From Psychrosphaera sp. F3M07 (GTDB lineage: Bacteria > Pseudomonadota > Gammaproteobacteria > Enterobacterales > Alteromonadaceae): DNA of 64,000 nt. The position numbers and the translations under genes are program-made. The notes beneath the pieces are model-generated. The model worked only from the letters and a program-made list of their open reading frames with translations. It made no database searches and had not been told where the DNA came from. The stretch is from the NCBI RefSeq assembly GCF_018860345.1, contig NZ_JAHKPJ010000012.1, positions 186,001-250,000 of the forward strand, read 5' to 3'. Of this stretch, positions 30,008-39,945 are shown one piece after another (positions within the stretch are counted from its first letter, which is position 1; every line of letters starts with the position of its first letter).

Positions 30008-32122
30008 TTAACACTTAAGGCGGCTCAGTTGATTTTCAATATTCTCCACTAGCTCTTTTGAATCTCGGCTGTTATCTTGTAACTCTTGACCCAACACAGC
30101 TAAACCCTTGCTACTGTCTGATACAGACACTAATCTAGAATTAATATCTTCAGCTACATGACTTTGTTGTTCGGCAGCAGTTGCGACTTGTTCTGAACTC
30201 TCATTTATCTTCCTAATACTTTCCATGGTTTCTGATAAACGCTCAAAACTAACACTGGTTTTTTCAACTGTATTCGCAACCGTTACTTTAATGCTATCTA
30301 ATGTATCAACCGCTTTATTTACATCAATTTGCAAATTACCTATTAAGTCACTTATATCTTGAGTAGAGGTTTGAGTACGAGCCGCTAGACTTCTCACCTC
30401 GTCGGCAACTACAGCAAATCCTCGGCCTTGTTCACCCGCACGAGCGGCTTCAATGGCTGCATTTAACGCCAACAAGTTAGTTTGTTCTGCAATCGAACGT
30501 ATGGTCTCAACTATGCTTGTTATATCTGAGCTACGTGAAGCTACTTTAGAAACTTGTTCACTTGTCATTGTCATTGTTTGCTCTAACTGCTGCACTTCAC
30601 TTACATTCTCTTGGAGAGTTTCTTGTGTTGCATGAAGTAACTCATTTGCAGTGCTACCACCTTGCGCGGTTACTGCCGCCAGTTGTGCAACTTCGCTTGC
30701 AGCAGCAGCCATTTCTGTCATAGCTGTTGCTATATTATCTAAGTCGTACTGTTGATCATGCGTATCTTTTTCTACACTTTGGGCAATTTTTTCTAACCGA
30801 GTAAATTTACCAACCAGCTCATTTGAGTAGCCTTTAGACGCACCTATCATTTCGGCTAACTTAATAATAAATTTATTAAAACCATTCGCCAATAAAATCA
30901 GTTCTTTATGACTTTCAATAGTTACTGTTTGAGTTAAATCACCTTCACGTTCAGCTAACTTTTGAATAGAATTTGACACTAATTCTATTGGTGAAGTGAT
31001 CGATTTAGCTAACCACATCGAAAACAACATTGCGCCAATTAAGAATACGATTGAAGAAATGACCAATCTTGTAATAACTGCAGCTAAGCTATCCTGTGCA
31101 TGACTTAACATCGAATTAATAGACGCAAGCGCCACACTTTCTGGAACAGAAACTATTAATGTCCATTCAACTTTAGCTTCTGGAATAATAACTGGAACTT
31201 TTACATGCCAATAATCTTGATTAATAATCGTATCATTGTCGCTAGTTAAAATACGTTTAAGCTCTTCACTTACTTTTAATGCATTTTTAGACAACTCATT
31301 TGCGTATTTGTTAGAAGCCACCAGCAACTTTCTTTGACTCACCAACGTAATCGAAGTATTACCGCCAAATAAGCTTTTTGCTTGCTCTGTGATCCATTTT
31401 TGAACAACAGGCAAATTAATATCAACCCCCACTAAGCCTCTAAACGTTCCGTTTGTCACAACAGGAGCAGCCAATGTGGTCATTAACTCTTCCTTACCTG
31501 GCTCAATTTCATATAAGTAAGGGTCTAATGCACAAGGTTTTAACGTATCTTTACTACATAAATACCACTCAGCTTCTCGAATGCCATTTTCATCTTTATT
31601 ATCTAAGTATTTTTCATTAGCATCTTCGGTTGGATAAAATACAATTTGCCCATCTTCACGTATCCAGTAGGTTTCAATTGTGCCTGCTGGACTGGAATGA
31701 TTTAACGAACCCAAATATTCAGAATCCCTATTATCATAACCGTTAGCTTCAAATTGGGCATAAATAGAACTGATCGTGGGGCTTGAATTTAATGCGAACC
31801 TCCCCATATCTCTCACTAATTCGCGACTAAGTGGAGTGTTTGGTATTGCTGTATTGGATAAAGTTTCGGCAAACATTAATGCAGGAGCAAAACTTTGAGT
31901 TAACAATTTACTAACTCGCTCACCGGCAAGTTCACCTGCATCTTTCATTGATTTAATGACAGACGATTTTAGTTCTACTTTGGTGCTATTGATCTGCTCA
32001 TCAGAAAATGAAGACAAGCTCATTGCCGACAAAATGCCAAAAACTAAAGCGCATAACATGACAATAAATACAAATAAAACACTTACTTTGCGTTTGATAG
32101 AAGCTTGTTTACCGAGCAACAT
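30008..32122 (-). CDS. Methyl-accepting chemotaxis protein with periplasmic dCache-like sensor
   Basis: 704-residue chemoreceptor. A first membrane helix ([19 protein letters not shown]), a large periplasmic domain of about 290 residues with Cache-type features ([18 protein letters not shown]), a second membrane helix ([19 protein letters not shown]), a HAMP segment, then the cytoplasmic signalling hairpin. The tip is highly conserved ([34 protein letters not shown]). The ligand cannot be read from sequence; dCache receptors often bind amino acids or organic acids. A FliA-like promoter 33 bases upstream links it to the flagellar regulon. It is monocistronic by spacing. Confidence 0.93.
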   Translation of the reverse strand: MLLGKQASIKRKVSVLFVFIVMLCALVFGILSAMSLSSFSDEQINSTKVELKSSVIKSMKDAGELAGERVSKLLTQSFAPALMFAETLSNTAIPNTPLSRELVRDMGRFALNSSPTISSIYAQFEANGYDNRDSEYLGSLNHSSPAGTIETYWIREDGQIVFYPTEDANEKYLDNKDENGIREAEWYLCSKDTLKPCALDPYLYEIEPGKEELMTTLAAPVVTNGTFRGLVGVDINLPVVQKWITEQAKSLFGGNTSITLVSQRKLLVASNKYANELSKNALKVSEELKRILTSDNDTIINQDYWHVKVPVIIPEAKVEWTLIVSVPESVALASINSMLSHAQDSLAAVITRLVISSIVFLIGAMLFSMWLAKSITSPIELVSNSIQKLAEREGDLTQTVTIESHKELILLANGFNKFIIKLAEMIGASKGYSNELVGKFTRLEKIAQSVEKDTHDQQYDLDNIATAMTEMAAAASEVAQLAAVTAQGGSTANELLHATQETLQENVSEVQQLEQTMTMTSEQVSKVASRSSDITSIVETIRSIAEQTNLLALNAAIEAARAGEQGRGFAVVADEVRSLAARTQTSTQDISDLIGNLQIDVNKAVDTLDSIKVTVANTVEKTSVSFERLSETMESIRKINESSEQVATAAEQQSHVAEDINSRLVSVSDSSKGLAVLGQELQDNSRDSKELVENIENQLSRLKC

Positions 32123-32154
32123 TAAATATTGTTCCTTCTCTTTCGTATAAGATT

Positions 32155-32182
32155 TTATCGACCTTCAACATAATTAACTTTA
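32155..32182 (-). promoter_or_regulatory. Sigma-28 (FliA) promoter of the chemoreceptor gene
   Basis: Minus strand shows TAAAGTTA then, 12 bases later, GTCGATAA. This compares with the FliA consensus TAAAGTTT and GCCGATAA; spacing is one base longer than the usual 11. The -10 box matches 7 of 8 and lies 33 bases before the ATG at 32122. Chemoreceptors are classic late flagellar genes. Confidence 0.6.
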
Positions 32183-32247
32183 GAACAATATTCCTCAAGT
32201 ACAGGTTAATTTAATACATTTATATTTTGTCTTGGCTAACCTACTAC

Positions 32248-33183
32248 TTATACTAATTGTGGGTGTTTACACATATTACGTCCGCTTTGTTTTGCATGAC
32301 TTAAGTATTTTTCAGCATCATCTAACAAAGTGACTATGTTTTTCTGTGCAGTGAACACAGTGGAAATGCCAATACTAACCGTTAAAAATTTAACACTAGA
32401 TTTAGGGTGTGCAATTTGCTCAGCCAAAACCGCTCGGCGTATCTTTTCACCTACAGAAATAGCACCAATCAGTTCAGTATTAGGTAAGATAACGGCAAAA
32501 ATTCCTCCGCCTAAACGAGCGACAAAATCGCTAGGTCGCATAAGTGTATCTTGAATGCGAACCGCCACTTGTTTAAGTGAAATATCACCACGGATATGGC
32601 CATAAACCTCATTAAACAATTTAAAATTATCAATATCGACGAGAAGTAATGCTGAATCTTGTTTTTCACGATTACTGCTGTTTTCTAACTTAGTGATATG
32701 TTCTTCAAAATAACGCCGATTATAGACTTTAGTCAGATAATCAATAAACACTAAGCCGCTTAACATATCCCTCTGATACTTGAGAGTAAGGTGGGCTTTA
32801 ACTCTATTTTTTAACGTGCTTGGATTAATTGGTTTGTTAATAAAATCTACGCCTCCGTTTTCCCAACAAGCCTCTTCTTCATCTTGCTGTTCACACGAAG
32901 TGACGAATATGATTGGGATTTCAGCGGTAGATAATCGTTGTTTTAAAATCACACACGTTTCGATCCCTGACATGTAAGGCATAACAACATCTAACAGGAT
33001 TAAATCCGGTGGGTTTTTATTACATAACTCTATGGCTTGATCACCACTTGTTGCTGCGACAATTTTATACTCACTCGATAATATCTTATCTACTATCTTT
33101 ATGTTAATAGGTTGGTCATCGACCACTAAAATAGTTGAATTAGCTAAGTTTAATTCAGTTTCTACGTCAATTTTATTTATCAC
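32248..33183 (-). CDS. Response regulator with degenerate GGDEF domain
   Basis: 311 residues: receiver domain (1-125; phosphoacceptor Asp65 in LILLDVVMP) followed by a GGDEF domain (140-305). The active-site motif is GGGIF (225-229) instead of GG(D/E)EF, so both acidic residues needed for metal binding and catalysis are gone. The inhibitory-site motif RxxD is intact (RPSD, 216-219), exactly five residues before the altered motif. This pattern is known from proteins that bind cyclic-di-GMP as effectors rather than make it. The start lies one base after the stop of the upstream hybrid kinase, so the kinase is its likely phosphodonor. Confidence 0.88.
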   Translation of the reverse strand: MINKIDVETELNLANSTILVVDDQPINIKIVDKILSSEYKIVAATSGDQAIELCNKNPPDLILLDVVMPYMSGIETCVILKQRLSTAEIPIIFVTSCEQQDEEEACWENGGVDFINKPINPSTLKNRVKAHLTLKYQRDMLSGLVFIDYLTKVYNRRYFEEHITKLENSSNREKQDSALLLVDIDNFKLFNEVYGHIRGDISLKQVAVRIQDTLMRPSDFVARLGGGIFAVILPNTELIGAISVGEKIRRAVLAEQIAHPKSSVKFLTVSIGISTVFTAQKNIVTLLDDAEKYLSHAKQSGRNMCKHPQLV

Positions 33184-33184
33184 A

Positions 33185-36100
33185 CTACTCTTCCATTAAT
33201 AGCTTTTTTAACGCATCTAAATGCAATTTAGCCTCATTAAATTGTAACTTATTCAAACATGCAACTAACTTTTCACTAAGTGGTTTAGAAATGGATTTTA
33301 ACGGTTCTTCTATTTTATGATAAGTATCAATTGCATTAAGGTTGAACTCTAAAACATCTTCATACAAACTGGAAAATACGTCTTCAAAATTAACCGTCAA
33401 TTTTGATTTGTCAGACTCTTTATTTGGCAACAATAAATGTAATAACCCTTGCACGTCATCGGCCGTTTGTTTCATCAACTGATACACGTTTGCAAATTGT
33501 GATTTCGACAGTTTGTCATCACTTTCAAAGACTTTTTGTTCAATCTGATGTTCTATTTCTTTTGTTAATTCACTAAGTTGTTTAAAACCTAAACTTTCTG
33601 AGGTACTTTTCAACGTGTGAAAAAGTATAAACTCATCCTGCTCTATTCGCTTATTAACAGATGCACTTAACTTGATTAACTCAACATTAAGGTCATCTAG
33701 AAATAACACTAATGAACGTTTGTATAAGTCATTTAAATAATTAAACCTTGCTAAGCTATTTTCAATATCTATGTTTTTATTAACACAGTATTCAATTGCT
33801 TCATCAGTTAGACAGTCTTGTAATTTTTTATTGGCTATTGCCACACTGGTTAAAGTATTCGCACCGGACGTAGCCGCTAGGATAATTTCAACGACTTTAT
33901 TAATTTGAAAAGGTTTAGCTATATGACCATCCATCCCTGCTTCAAAACACAACGCAATATCCTTATCTGAAACATTCGCTGTCATCGCATAAATAGGCAA
34001 GGTTAAATACTGTTCATGCGCTCTAATACGTCGTGTGGTTTCATATCCATCCAAATCCGGCATTTGGATATCCATTAAGATAAAATCAAACGTATGGTTA
34101 TTTAATTCTTCTAAAGCTATCAATCCACCACTTGCTACGACAACTATAGCACCTTGACTCTCTAATAGAGTTTTAGCGATTAATTGATTGGCTGGATTAT
34201 CTTCGACCACTAAAATTCGTTTATTAAATAACGACTTCTCCTTTTTTGTTACTTTTTGAATTTGAACATTATGCTGAGAAGCGCTGACTGCATCGGTAAT
34301 CGCTTCAACTAACATAGTTCGGGTTACCGGTTTAGAAATAAACCCATTTAACAATGATTTTGATTCCGCCGCTTTTTCCGCTAACCGTTGTCGACTTAAT
34401 GCAGATACCATGATCACCAATGGGATATTGCCAGCTGGCGTGATTGCCCTTATTTTTTCAGCCAATTGCCAACCATCTACATCAGGCATTTTCCAGTCAA
34501 CTAAAACTAGGTCAAACGCTTTATTATTGTCTATCGCTTGCTGGAATAACCTTAATCCATCTTCCGCATTCGAAGCGACAGATGCTTGCCATCCGAGTAA
34601 CTTAATTGTGTTACCTAACACATTTAAGGCCGTAATATTGTCGTCGACCAAGAGTACATTCAGCGACTTATTAATGCTAACGGGTATTAGACTATTTGGT
34701 GAGTCGACTTCCACTAAATCGATGTTAAAACTAAATGTGGAGCCAACGCCTTTTTTACTGACGACGGTCAACTCGCCACCCATTAAATTTACAAATTGAT
34801 GGGCTATTGATAAACCGACACCCAAACCACCATAGTGACGAGCACTAGAATCATCAGACTGAGAAAATAACTCAAAAATTTTCGCCAATTTTTCTGGCTC
34901 GATACCTATGCCAGAATCGGTAATGGAGAATAATAAGGTTACCTTATTATCTTCTAAACGCTCTACACTAATTCGAATGATGACCTCACCTTCTAAACTA
35001 AATTTAACTGCGTTCGCGGCTATATTTAGGATAACTTGGCGTAATTTTTTCTCATCGCCAAGCAAAATTAAAGGTACATCGGCATCCATGTCAAAGTGAA
35101 CTTCTAAAGGTTTATCGCCAATCAAGTTGGATAAGTGGAAACCTATATCGTCTAACACTTCATCAAATACAAATTCTGTCTTTTCTAATGTTAATAACCC
35201 ACGCTCCGCATCACTCAAATCCATAATGTCATCGATGATGTAAGTTAAATGTTTCATGGATTGTTTAGCACCATCAACACTAGTGCGTTGTATGTCAGTT
35301 AGTACGGTCAATTCCAACATTTGTAACATGCCATTGGCAATATTAAGTGGGGTTCTTAACTCATGGCTCATTTTTGATATGAAGGTCGATTTGGACTTAC
35401 TCGCGGCATCTACATTAGATAAGGCCGTTTTTAATTTCGTTTCTTCAATCAACCTAAGCGAAATATTCTTACCCGCTAAATAATAAAATACATCATCATC
35501 TATCATCAATTTACAGCAAGAGATAAGCATAGGTATAGTTTGACCGTTACCTTGTTGATATGAACGCTCTAAACTGATCCTGTTATTAACGTCTATATTA
35601 TTTTTAAGGGCTTCCCAAGATTCATCTTCTTTATAAATGATAATTTCATTGATTGATTGATATTGAATAGAAGTGTTTGTATAACCTAATTGGATATTTG
35701 CATAGTTATTTAAATGAACAATATGCCCTTGCGGATCTAACCATAACAGGACATCTTGAGAATTATCTAAGGCACTATTTATCAAAGAGACGTGGCGTTT
35801 TAACGACAGAGTTTCGCGAATATCTTCAGCTAAAAATACATAACCACTTTCTTTGCCAAACTCATCTAAAATAGTTGTGGTGGTCAATTCAATAGGAACA
35901 TCTAAATCAATATTATGATTACAAAATGTGACCAACGTTGAAGCGTTATCTTCCAATAACTTGGCAACCCATTCTGAAAAATTGGAATGTTCATCGTTAT
36001 CGAAGAAGGTAGATTGTATTAGTTCAATAATATTTAAACAGTCTACAGTGTCTTTTTCATTGAGTTTTAACAAATCCTGTGCACTTCGATTTATCAACGA

Positions 36101-37660
36101 AATTACGCCGTCCATATTGGTAGCAATAATTGCTGTTTGACTGCTATTTAAAACACTACTTTGAAACTGAGATCTGCGTATTACCTCACCCGATTTAACC
36201 GTCACCTGTTGTTCTAACAATTCATTTTTTATTTTTAAGTCGTTTTGTAATTGAATAAGTTTGGTGATATCACTGATACTCACCGTCGCCCCTAAAAACG
36301 AACCGTTTTTCATTAAAGGAATTAAACTTATTTGTAATTGTTTTGTTGTTTCACTTTCGGCGTTTTTAACAAAAAAAGGTAAGTTTAAAATAGATTCACC
36401 ACGACTCACTTGTTTAAAGTAACTGACTAATTCTGACTGTTTTATGTATGGCTTTAACCACTCCAACAAGGTCTCAGATTTTGTCTTTTCAAGGTGTTGA
36501 AACTTGTTAAATAAGTCTTCTGCAGCGTGATTCCAATGTAAGACTAAAAAGTCTTTATCAACTGCGATTATTGACTCTCTGGTATTTTCAACAACTGCTG
36601 CATAACTTAATTTACGAGTGATTGACTCAAACCGTTTGGATAACGTGCGGCCAATAAAAAACACAAAAATCGACAAAAGTAATGAGATAAGTATGATTTG
36701 ATTACGAATTAACTGTGGAGGAGTGAGCTCTAAAGAATCAATATAATTTATGGTTGGAGATAATGTGATTAGCCATTTTCTACCAAAGACATCTAAGCTG
36801 TTGGTTAATTTAAATCGTTTGTTAATTTCTGAGTCTGTCTCAGAATTATAAAAGTTGGTTTCTTGTTTTAAATATACATCTGAAATACTAATTTGAAAGT
36901 TAGCATTTAAGCTAGATACAGAATCTAAAATTTCACTAATTAATAAAGGAGAATACACCCAAGCGATAAAATCACTTTTTTCGTTTACGTTCGCCTCTCG
37001 GGCATTTTGAATTGGCAACAATAATAAAAAGCCATGTTTAACTTTACTATCTGCTTGCACTAACGTTATAGGGCCGGTCAACTGAGTTGTGTTAGAGATC
37101 GCAGCTTTTATCGCTGCCATTCGTCTGTTATGTTCAGAGCCAATATCCAAACCTATTGCTTGGAGATTGTCTTTCTCCGGTTCTATATATTGAATTATGA
37201 ATAATGGGTCTTGTGGATTATCTAATTGTTTTAATTCAAACTTTCCATCTCTATCTTTTGCTGCATTTTTCAAAAATGAGGCAAGTTCGTCTTGTTCCAC
37301 CTTTTTAATAACACCAAAACCTCTGGATCCTGGGAATTCATTTTTATAATCTCGACTGCGAAAGTATTCCTGATGGTGTTTATGAGTAAAGTCTTCTAAC
37401 TTGACCGTATTGATAGTGCCTCGTAATCCATGCAAGGCCTGCTCGTACTTACTCAATTCAGATAGGATATCTGCAGAAACTGCAGCCAACTCTTTATTTA
37501 TTTGTTCATTAATTTTGGATTTATTCTGGCTTACAGTGTTCTTTTCAGACGAAACCGCAACATATAACCCACTCAAGAAAATAATGATGGAAACGACAAA
37601 AAATCTAACAAGTAAAGGGTTAATAGACGTCGTTACCCCGGTTAATTTCCCTTGGCTCAT
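33185..37660 (-). CDS. CHASE-PAS hybrid sensor histidine kinase with two receivers and HPt
   Basis: 1491-residue multidomain kinase. Order: membrane helix (18-38), periplasmic CHASE domain (60-300; GLDIGSEHNRRMAAIKAAI), second helix (about 318-340), three PAS-like domains (350-740), HisKA with His766 (KMSHELRTPL), HATPase (NIAANAVKF; DSGIGIEP; YGGLGVGLSI), receiver 1 (Asp1055), receiver 2 (Asp1197) and an HPt domain with His1348 (FHTLKSTSESLG). All phosphorelay residues are present. CHASE domains bind small extracellular ligands, unidentified here. One base separates it from the downstream receiver-GGDEF gene, which suggests a cognate pair. Divergent from the GGDEF-EAL/kinase pair at 37814. 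Confidence 0.95.
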   Translation of the reverse strand: MSQGKLTGVTTSINPLLVRFFVVSIIIFLSGLYVAVSSEKNTVSQNKSKINEQINKELAAVSADILSELSKYEQALHGLRGTINTVKLEDFTHKHHQEYFRSRDYKNEFPGSRGFGVIKKVEQDELASFLKNAAKDRDGKFELKQLDNPQDPLFIIQYIEPEKDNLQAIGLDIGSEHNRRMAAIKAAISNTTQLTGPITLVQADSKVKHGFLLLLPIQNAREANVNEKSDFIAWVYSPLLISEILDSVSSLNANFQISISDVYLKQETNFYNSETDSEINKRFKLTNSLDVFGRKWLITLSPTINYIDSLELTPPQLIRNQIILISLLLSIFVFFIGRTLSKRFESITRKLSYAAVVENTRESIIAVDKDFLVLHWNHAAEDLFNKFQHLEKTKSETLLEWLKPYIKQSELVSYFKQVSRGESILNLPFFVKNAESETTKQLQISLIPLMKNGSFLGATVSISDITKLIQLQNDLKIKNELLEQQVTVKSGEVIRRSQFQSSVLNSSQTAIIATNMDGVISLINRSAQDLLKLNEKDTVDCLNIIELIQSTFFDNDEHSNFSEWVAKLLEDNASTLVTFCNHNIDLDVPIELTTTTILDEFGKESGYVFLAEDIRETLSLKRHVSLINSALDNSQDVLLWLDPQGHIVHLNNYANIQLGYTNTSIQYQSINEIIIYKEDESWEALKNNIDVNNRISLERSYQQGNGQTIPMLISCCKLMIDDDVFYYLAGKNISLRLIEETKLKTALSNVDAASKSKSTFISKMSHELRTPLNIANGMLQMLELTVLTDIQRTSVDGAKQSMKHLTYIIDDIMDLSDAERGLLTLEKTEFVFDEVLDDIGFHLSNLIGDKPLEVHFDMDADVPLILLGDEKKLRQVILNIAANAVKFSLEGEVIIRISVERLEDNKVTLLFSITDSGIGIEPEKLAKIFELFSQSDDSSARHYGGLGVGLSIAHQFVNLMGGELTVVSKKGVGSTFSFNIDLVEVDSPNSLIPVSINKSLNVLLVDDNITALNVLGNTIKLLGWQASVASNAEDGLRLFQQAIDNNKAFDLVLVDWKMPDVDGWQLAEKIRAITPAGNIPLVIMVSALSRQRLAEKAAESKSLLNGFISKPVTRTMLVEAITDAVSASQHNVQIQKVTKKEKSLFNKRILVVEDNPANQLIAKTLLESQGAIVVVASGGLIALEELNNHTFDFILMDIQMPDLDGYETTRRIRAHEQYLTLPIYAMTANVSDKDIALCFEAGMDGHIAKPFQINKVVEIILAATSGANTLTSVAIANKKLQDCLTDEAIEYCVNKNIDIENSLARFNYLNDLYKRSLVLFLDDLNVELIKLSASVNKRIEQDEFILFHTLKSTSESLGFKQLSELTKEIEHQIEQKVFESDDKLSKSQFANVYQLMKQTADDVQGLLHLLLPNKESDKSKLTVNFEDVFSSLYEDVLEFNLNAIDTYHKIEEPLKSISKPLSEKLVACLNKLQFNEAKLHLDALKKLLMEE

Positions 37661-37697
37661 TTGTAATTAGTCCTTTGATTTTAAAAATGAAAAATTT

Positions 37698-37741
37698 AAA
37701 TTAATCATAGTCAAATAAATAAAATAGGCTATGATTAATTT
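37698..37741. repeat. 13-bp inverted repeat in the divergent promoter region
   Basis: Arms AAATTAATCATAG (37698-37710) and CTATGATTAATTT (37729-37741) are perfectly complementary and separated by 18 bases. They lie in the 153-base gap between the divergent signalling operons. The symmetry suits a dimeric regulator acting on both promoters; a cruciform or mRNA leader hairpin is an alternative. No known binding motif was recognised. Confidence 0.6.
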
Positions 37742-37813
37742 TAAATAATTGTTCTTAATTAAATGGTTTTTGCATGTTTTGCTTAACTAAGGTTACTCAC
37801 GGAAGGTGTAGCA

Positions 37814-39943
37814 ATGTTTAAATCGCCTCAATACTTAGAAACTCAGAAAATATTAATCATCGATGATTCCCTGCAAAACGTCCTGTTTTTGCAAAATTCT
37901 TTATCCGATTTAGCCGACATTCATTTTTCGTTAAGTGGGATAGAAGGCTTAGCCATGGCTAATAAAATGAGTCCTGATATCATTATTTTAGATATTGCTA
38001 TGCCAGAAATGGATGGATGGCAAGTCTGTAAAGAACTCAAAAGCAACCCAGTTACACTGGCTATCCCAATCATATTTATCACTGGTGTTGATCAGCCAGA
38101 TGCTGAAGAGTTAGCATTAGCTCAAGGCGCTATTGATTTCATTACCAAACCTTTTGATCCTAAAATTTGCCACTTGAGGGTGAAAAATCAGTTAAAACTA
38201 GTCTCACAATCAAAGATATTACAACATGCTGAACAAGCCTTGTTTTATGAGAAAGAAAGACTACGAATTACTCTAGAGTCCATAGGTGATGCCGTTATAG
38301 CGACAGATACTAAAGGCTATATAACCTTTATGAATCCAATTGCAGAAAGAATGACAGGTTGGCACTTTAAGAAAGATTCACATATCAAAATTGAAGAGGT
38401 CATGTTACTTCGTGATTCAAATTCAAAAGAACCGTTATTAAACCCTATTTATATCGCGTTAAGTGAGAAACGTATAGCTGGAATGGCACTCAATAGTGAG
38501 TTACTTTCGCACACGCTTAATGTTTACTCGGTTGAGGACTCCGCGGCACCTATCAATAATGCAGCGGGTGAAACAATTGGCGCTATTATCGTTTTCCATG
38601 ATGTAAGTGAAGCGACGGCGCTGGCACTAAAAATGAGTCATTTGGCAAATTATGACCAACTTACCGATCTTCCGAATAGTATTTTGTTACAAGACCGTTT
38701 AACCGTCGCCATACAAAACGCACAAAGAAAAAGAGAAAAAGTCGCCGTATTATTGTTAGGGATTGAAAATTTTAAATACTTAAATGAATCCATTGGACAC
38801 CAATTATGTGACCTACTGATCTGTCAGATTGCCGATAGAATTAAATTTTTATTACCCCCATCTTATACTTTAGCTCGCAATAGCAGCGATGAATTTGTGA
38901 TTTTAATGGATGAAATTAATACTATCGAACCAGCATTAAGCTTAGCATCCAAATTAGTTTCTGTTATGCATCAATCGTATACTTTGGAAAACACGCCTTA
39001 TAACGTATCAGTATGTGTTGGCGTCAGTGTATTTCCTGATGACGCCGTTGATACCGAAGAGTTAATTAGGCATGCCGATGTTGCTATGTACAGCGCTAAA
39101 AAAGAAGGTCGCAATCACTTCTGCTTTTTCTCTGGTAAATTAGAAGAAGGTTTATTGCAACGCCATGCACTTGAATTGAAACTGCGTCACGCTATTACTA
39201 ATGATGAATTAGTTGTTGTCTATCAACCCAAGTTTAATTTACATACCAAAGCTATCGTTGGTGCTGAAGCGTTAGTGAGGATGGTCGATGAAAGTGGCAA
39301 TTTTATCTCCCCTATTGATTTTATACCAATTGCTGAAGAATCAAATTTAATTGGCGCGTTGGGCAATCAAGTTTTACTAAAAGCGTGTACCGAAGCCGCT
39401 AAGTGGCTTGCTTCGGGCACGCCAATTTGTGTTTCAGTTAACATTGCAGCCACTCAATTCACCGGCTCTGAACTTGAGAGTGTAATTACCGATGTGTTAA
39501 GTACATCGCAATTACCTCCACAATACTTAGAATTAGAAATAACCGAAACTTCATTAATGGGTGACATTAATGAAACTCAAGCGAAGCTGGTTATACTAAA
39601 AAACTTAGGGATTAACATTTCCATTGATGATTTTGGCACTGGATATTCAAGCCTGTCTTATTTAAAAACATTTGATGTCGATACCATGAAAGTGGATATG
39701 TCGTTTGTTAAAGATATGTTAAACAATAAACACGATTATGAAATAGTTAAAACCATCATCTCTTTAGGCCATTCTTTATCACTTGATGTTGTCGCTGAAG
39801 GTGTTGAAACTGAAGAACAAGTTACCGCCTTAACCGATTTAGGTTGTTCTAAAGGTCAAGGTTATTTATACAGTAGACCTTTATCCTCTGACGATTTTTT
39901 AGCATTTTTAAAAACCTCTGTTCAGCAAACAAGTGAGCATTAG
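37814..39943 (+). CDS. Response regulator with PAS, degenerate GGDEF and intact EAL domain (probable cyclic-di-GMP phosphodiesterase)
   Basis: 709 residues: receiver (1-130; Asp60 in IIILDIAMP), PAS (145-270), GGDEF (280-435) with SSDEF (357-361) replacing GGDEF and no RxxD site, then EAL (450-700). The EAL domain keeps the catalytic set: EAL at 485-487, LEITET near 573-578, DDFGTG (605-610), KVDMSFV and AEGVETEEQ. The likely net activity is hydrolysis of cyclic-di-GMP, controlled by phosphorylation. It has a good ribosome site (GGAAGGTG) and is followed after 2 bases by a hybrid kinase, its probable partner. Confidence 0.9.
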   Translation: MFKSPQYLETQKILIIDDSLQNVLFLQNSLSDLADIHFSLSGIEGLAMANKMSPDIIILDIAMPEMDGWQVCKELKSNPVTLAIPIIFITGVDQPDAEELALAQGAIDFITKPFDPKICHLRVKNQLKLVSQSKILQHAEQALFYEKERLRITLESIGDAVIATDTKGYITFMNPIAERMTGWHFKKDSHIKIEEVMLLRDSNSKEPLLNPIYIALSEKRIAGMALNSELLSHTLNVYSVEDSAAPINNAAGETIGAIIVFHDVSEATALALKMSHLANYDQLTDLPNSILLQDRLTVAIQNAQRKREKVAVLLLGIENFKYLNESIGHQLCDLLICQIADRIKFLLPPSYTLARNSSDEFVILMDEINTIEPALSLASKLVSVMHQSYTLENTPYNVSVCVGVSVFPDDAVDTEELIRHADVAMYSAKKEGRNHFCFFSGKLEEGLLQRHALELKLRHAITNDELVVVYQPKFNLHTKAIVGAEALVRMVDESGNFISPIDFIPIAEESNLIGALGNQVLLKACTEAAKWLASGTPICVSVNIAATQFTGSELESVITDVLSTSQLPPQYLELEITETSLMGDINETQAKLVILKNLGINISIDDFGTGYSSLSYLKTFDVDTMKVDMSFVKDMLNNKHDYEIVKTIISLGHSLSLDVVAEGVETEEQVTALTDLGCSKGQGYLYSRPLSSDDFLAFLKTSVQQTSEH

Positions 39944-39945
39944 TT

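Noticed and set aside
29996-30020. CCTTAAG/CTTAAGG inverted repeat after the dCache chemoreceptor
   Set aside because: Overlaps the stop codon region and lacks a T tract; could be chance in A+T-rich DNA.
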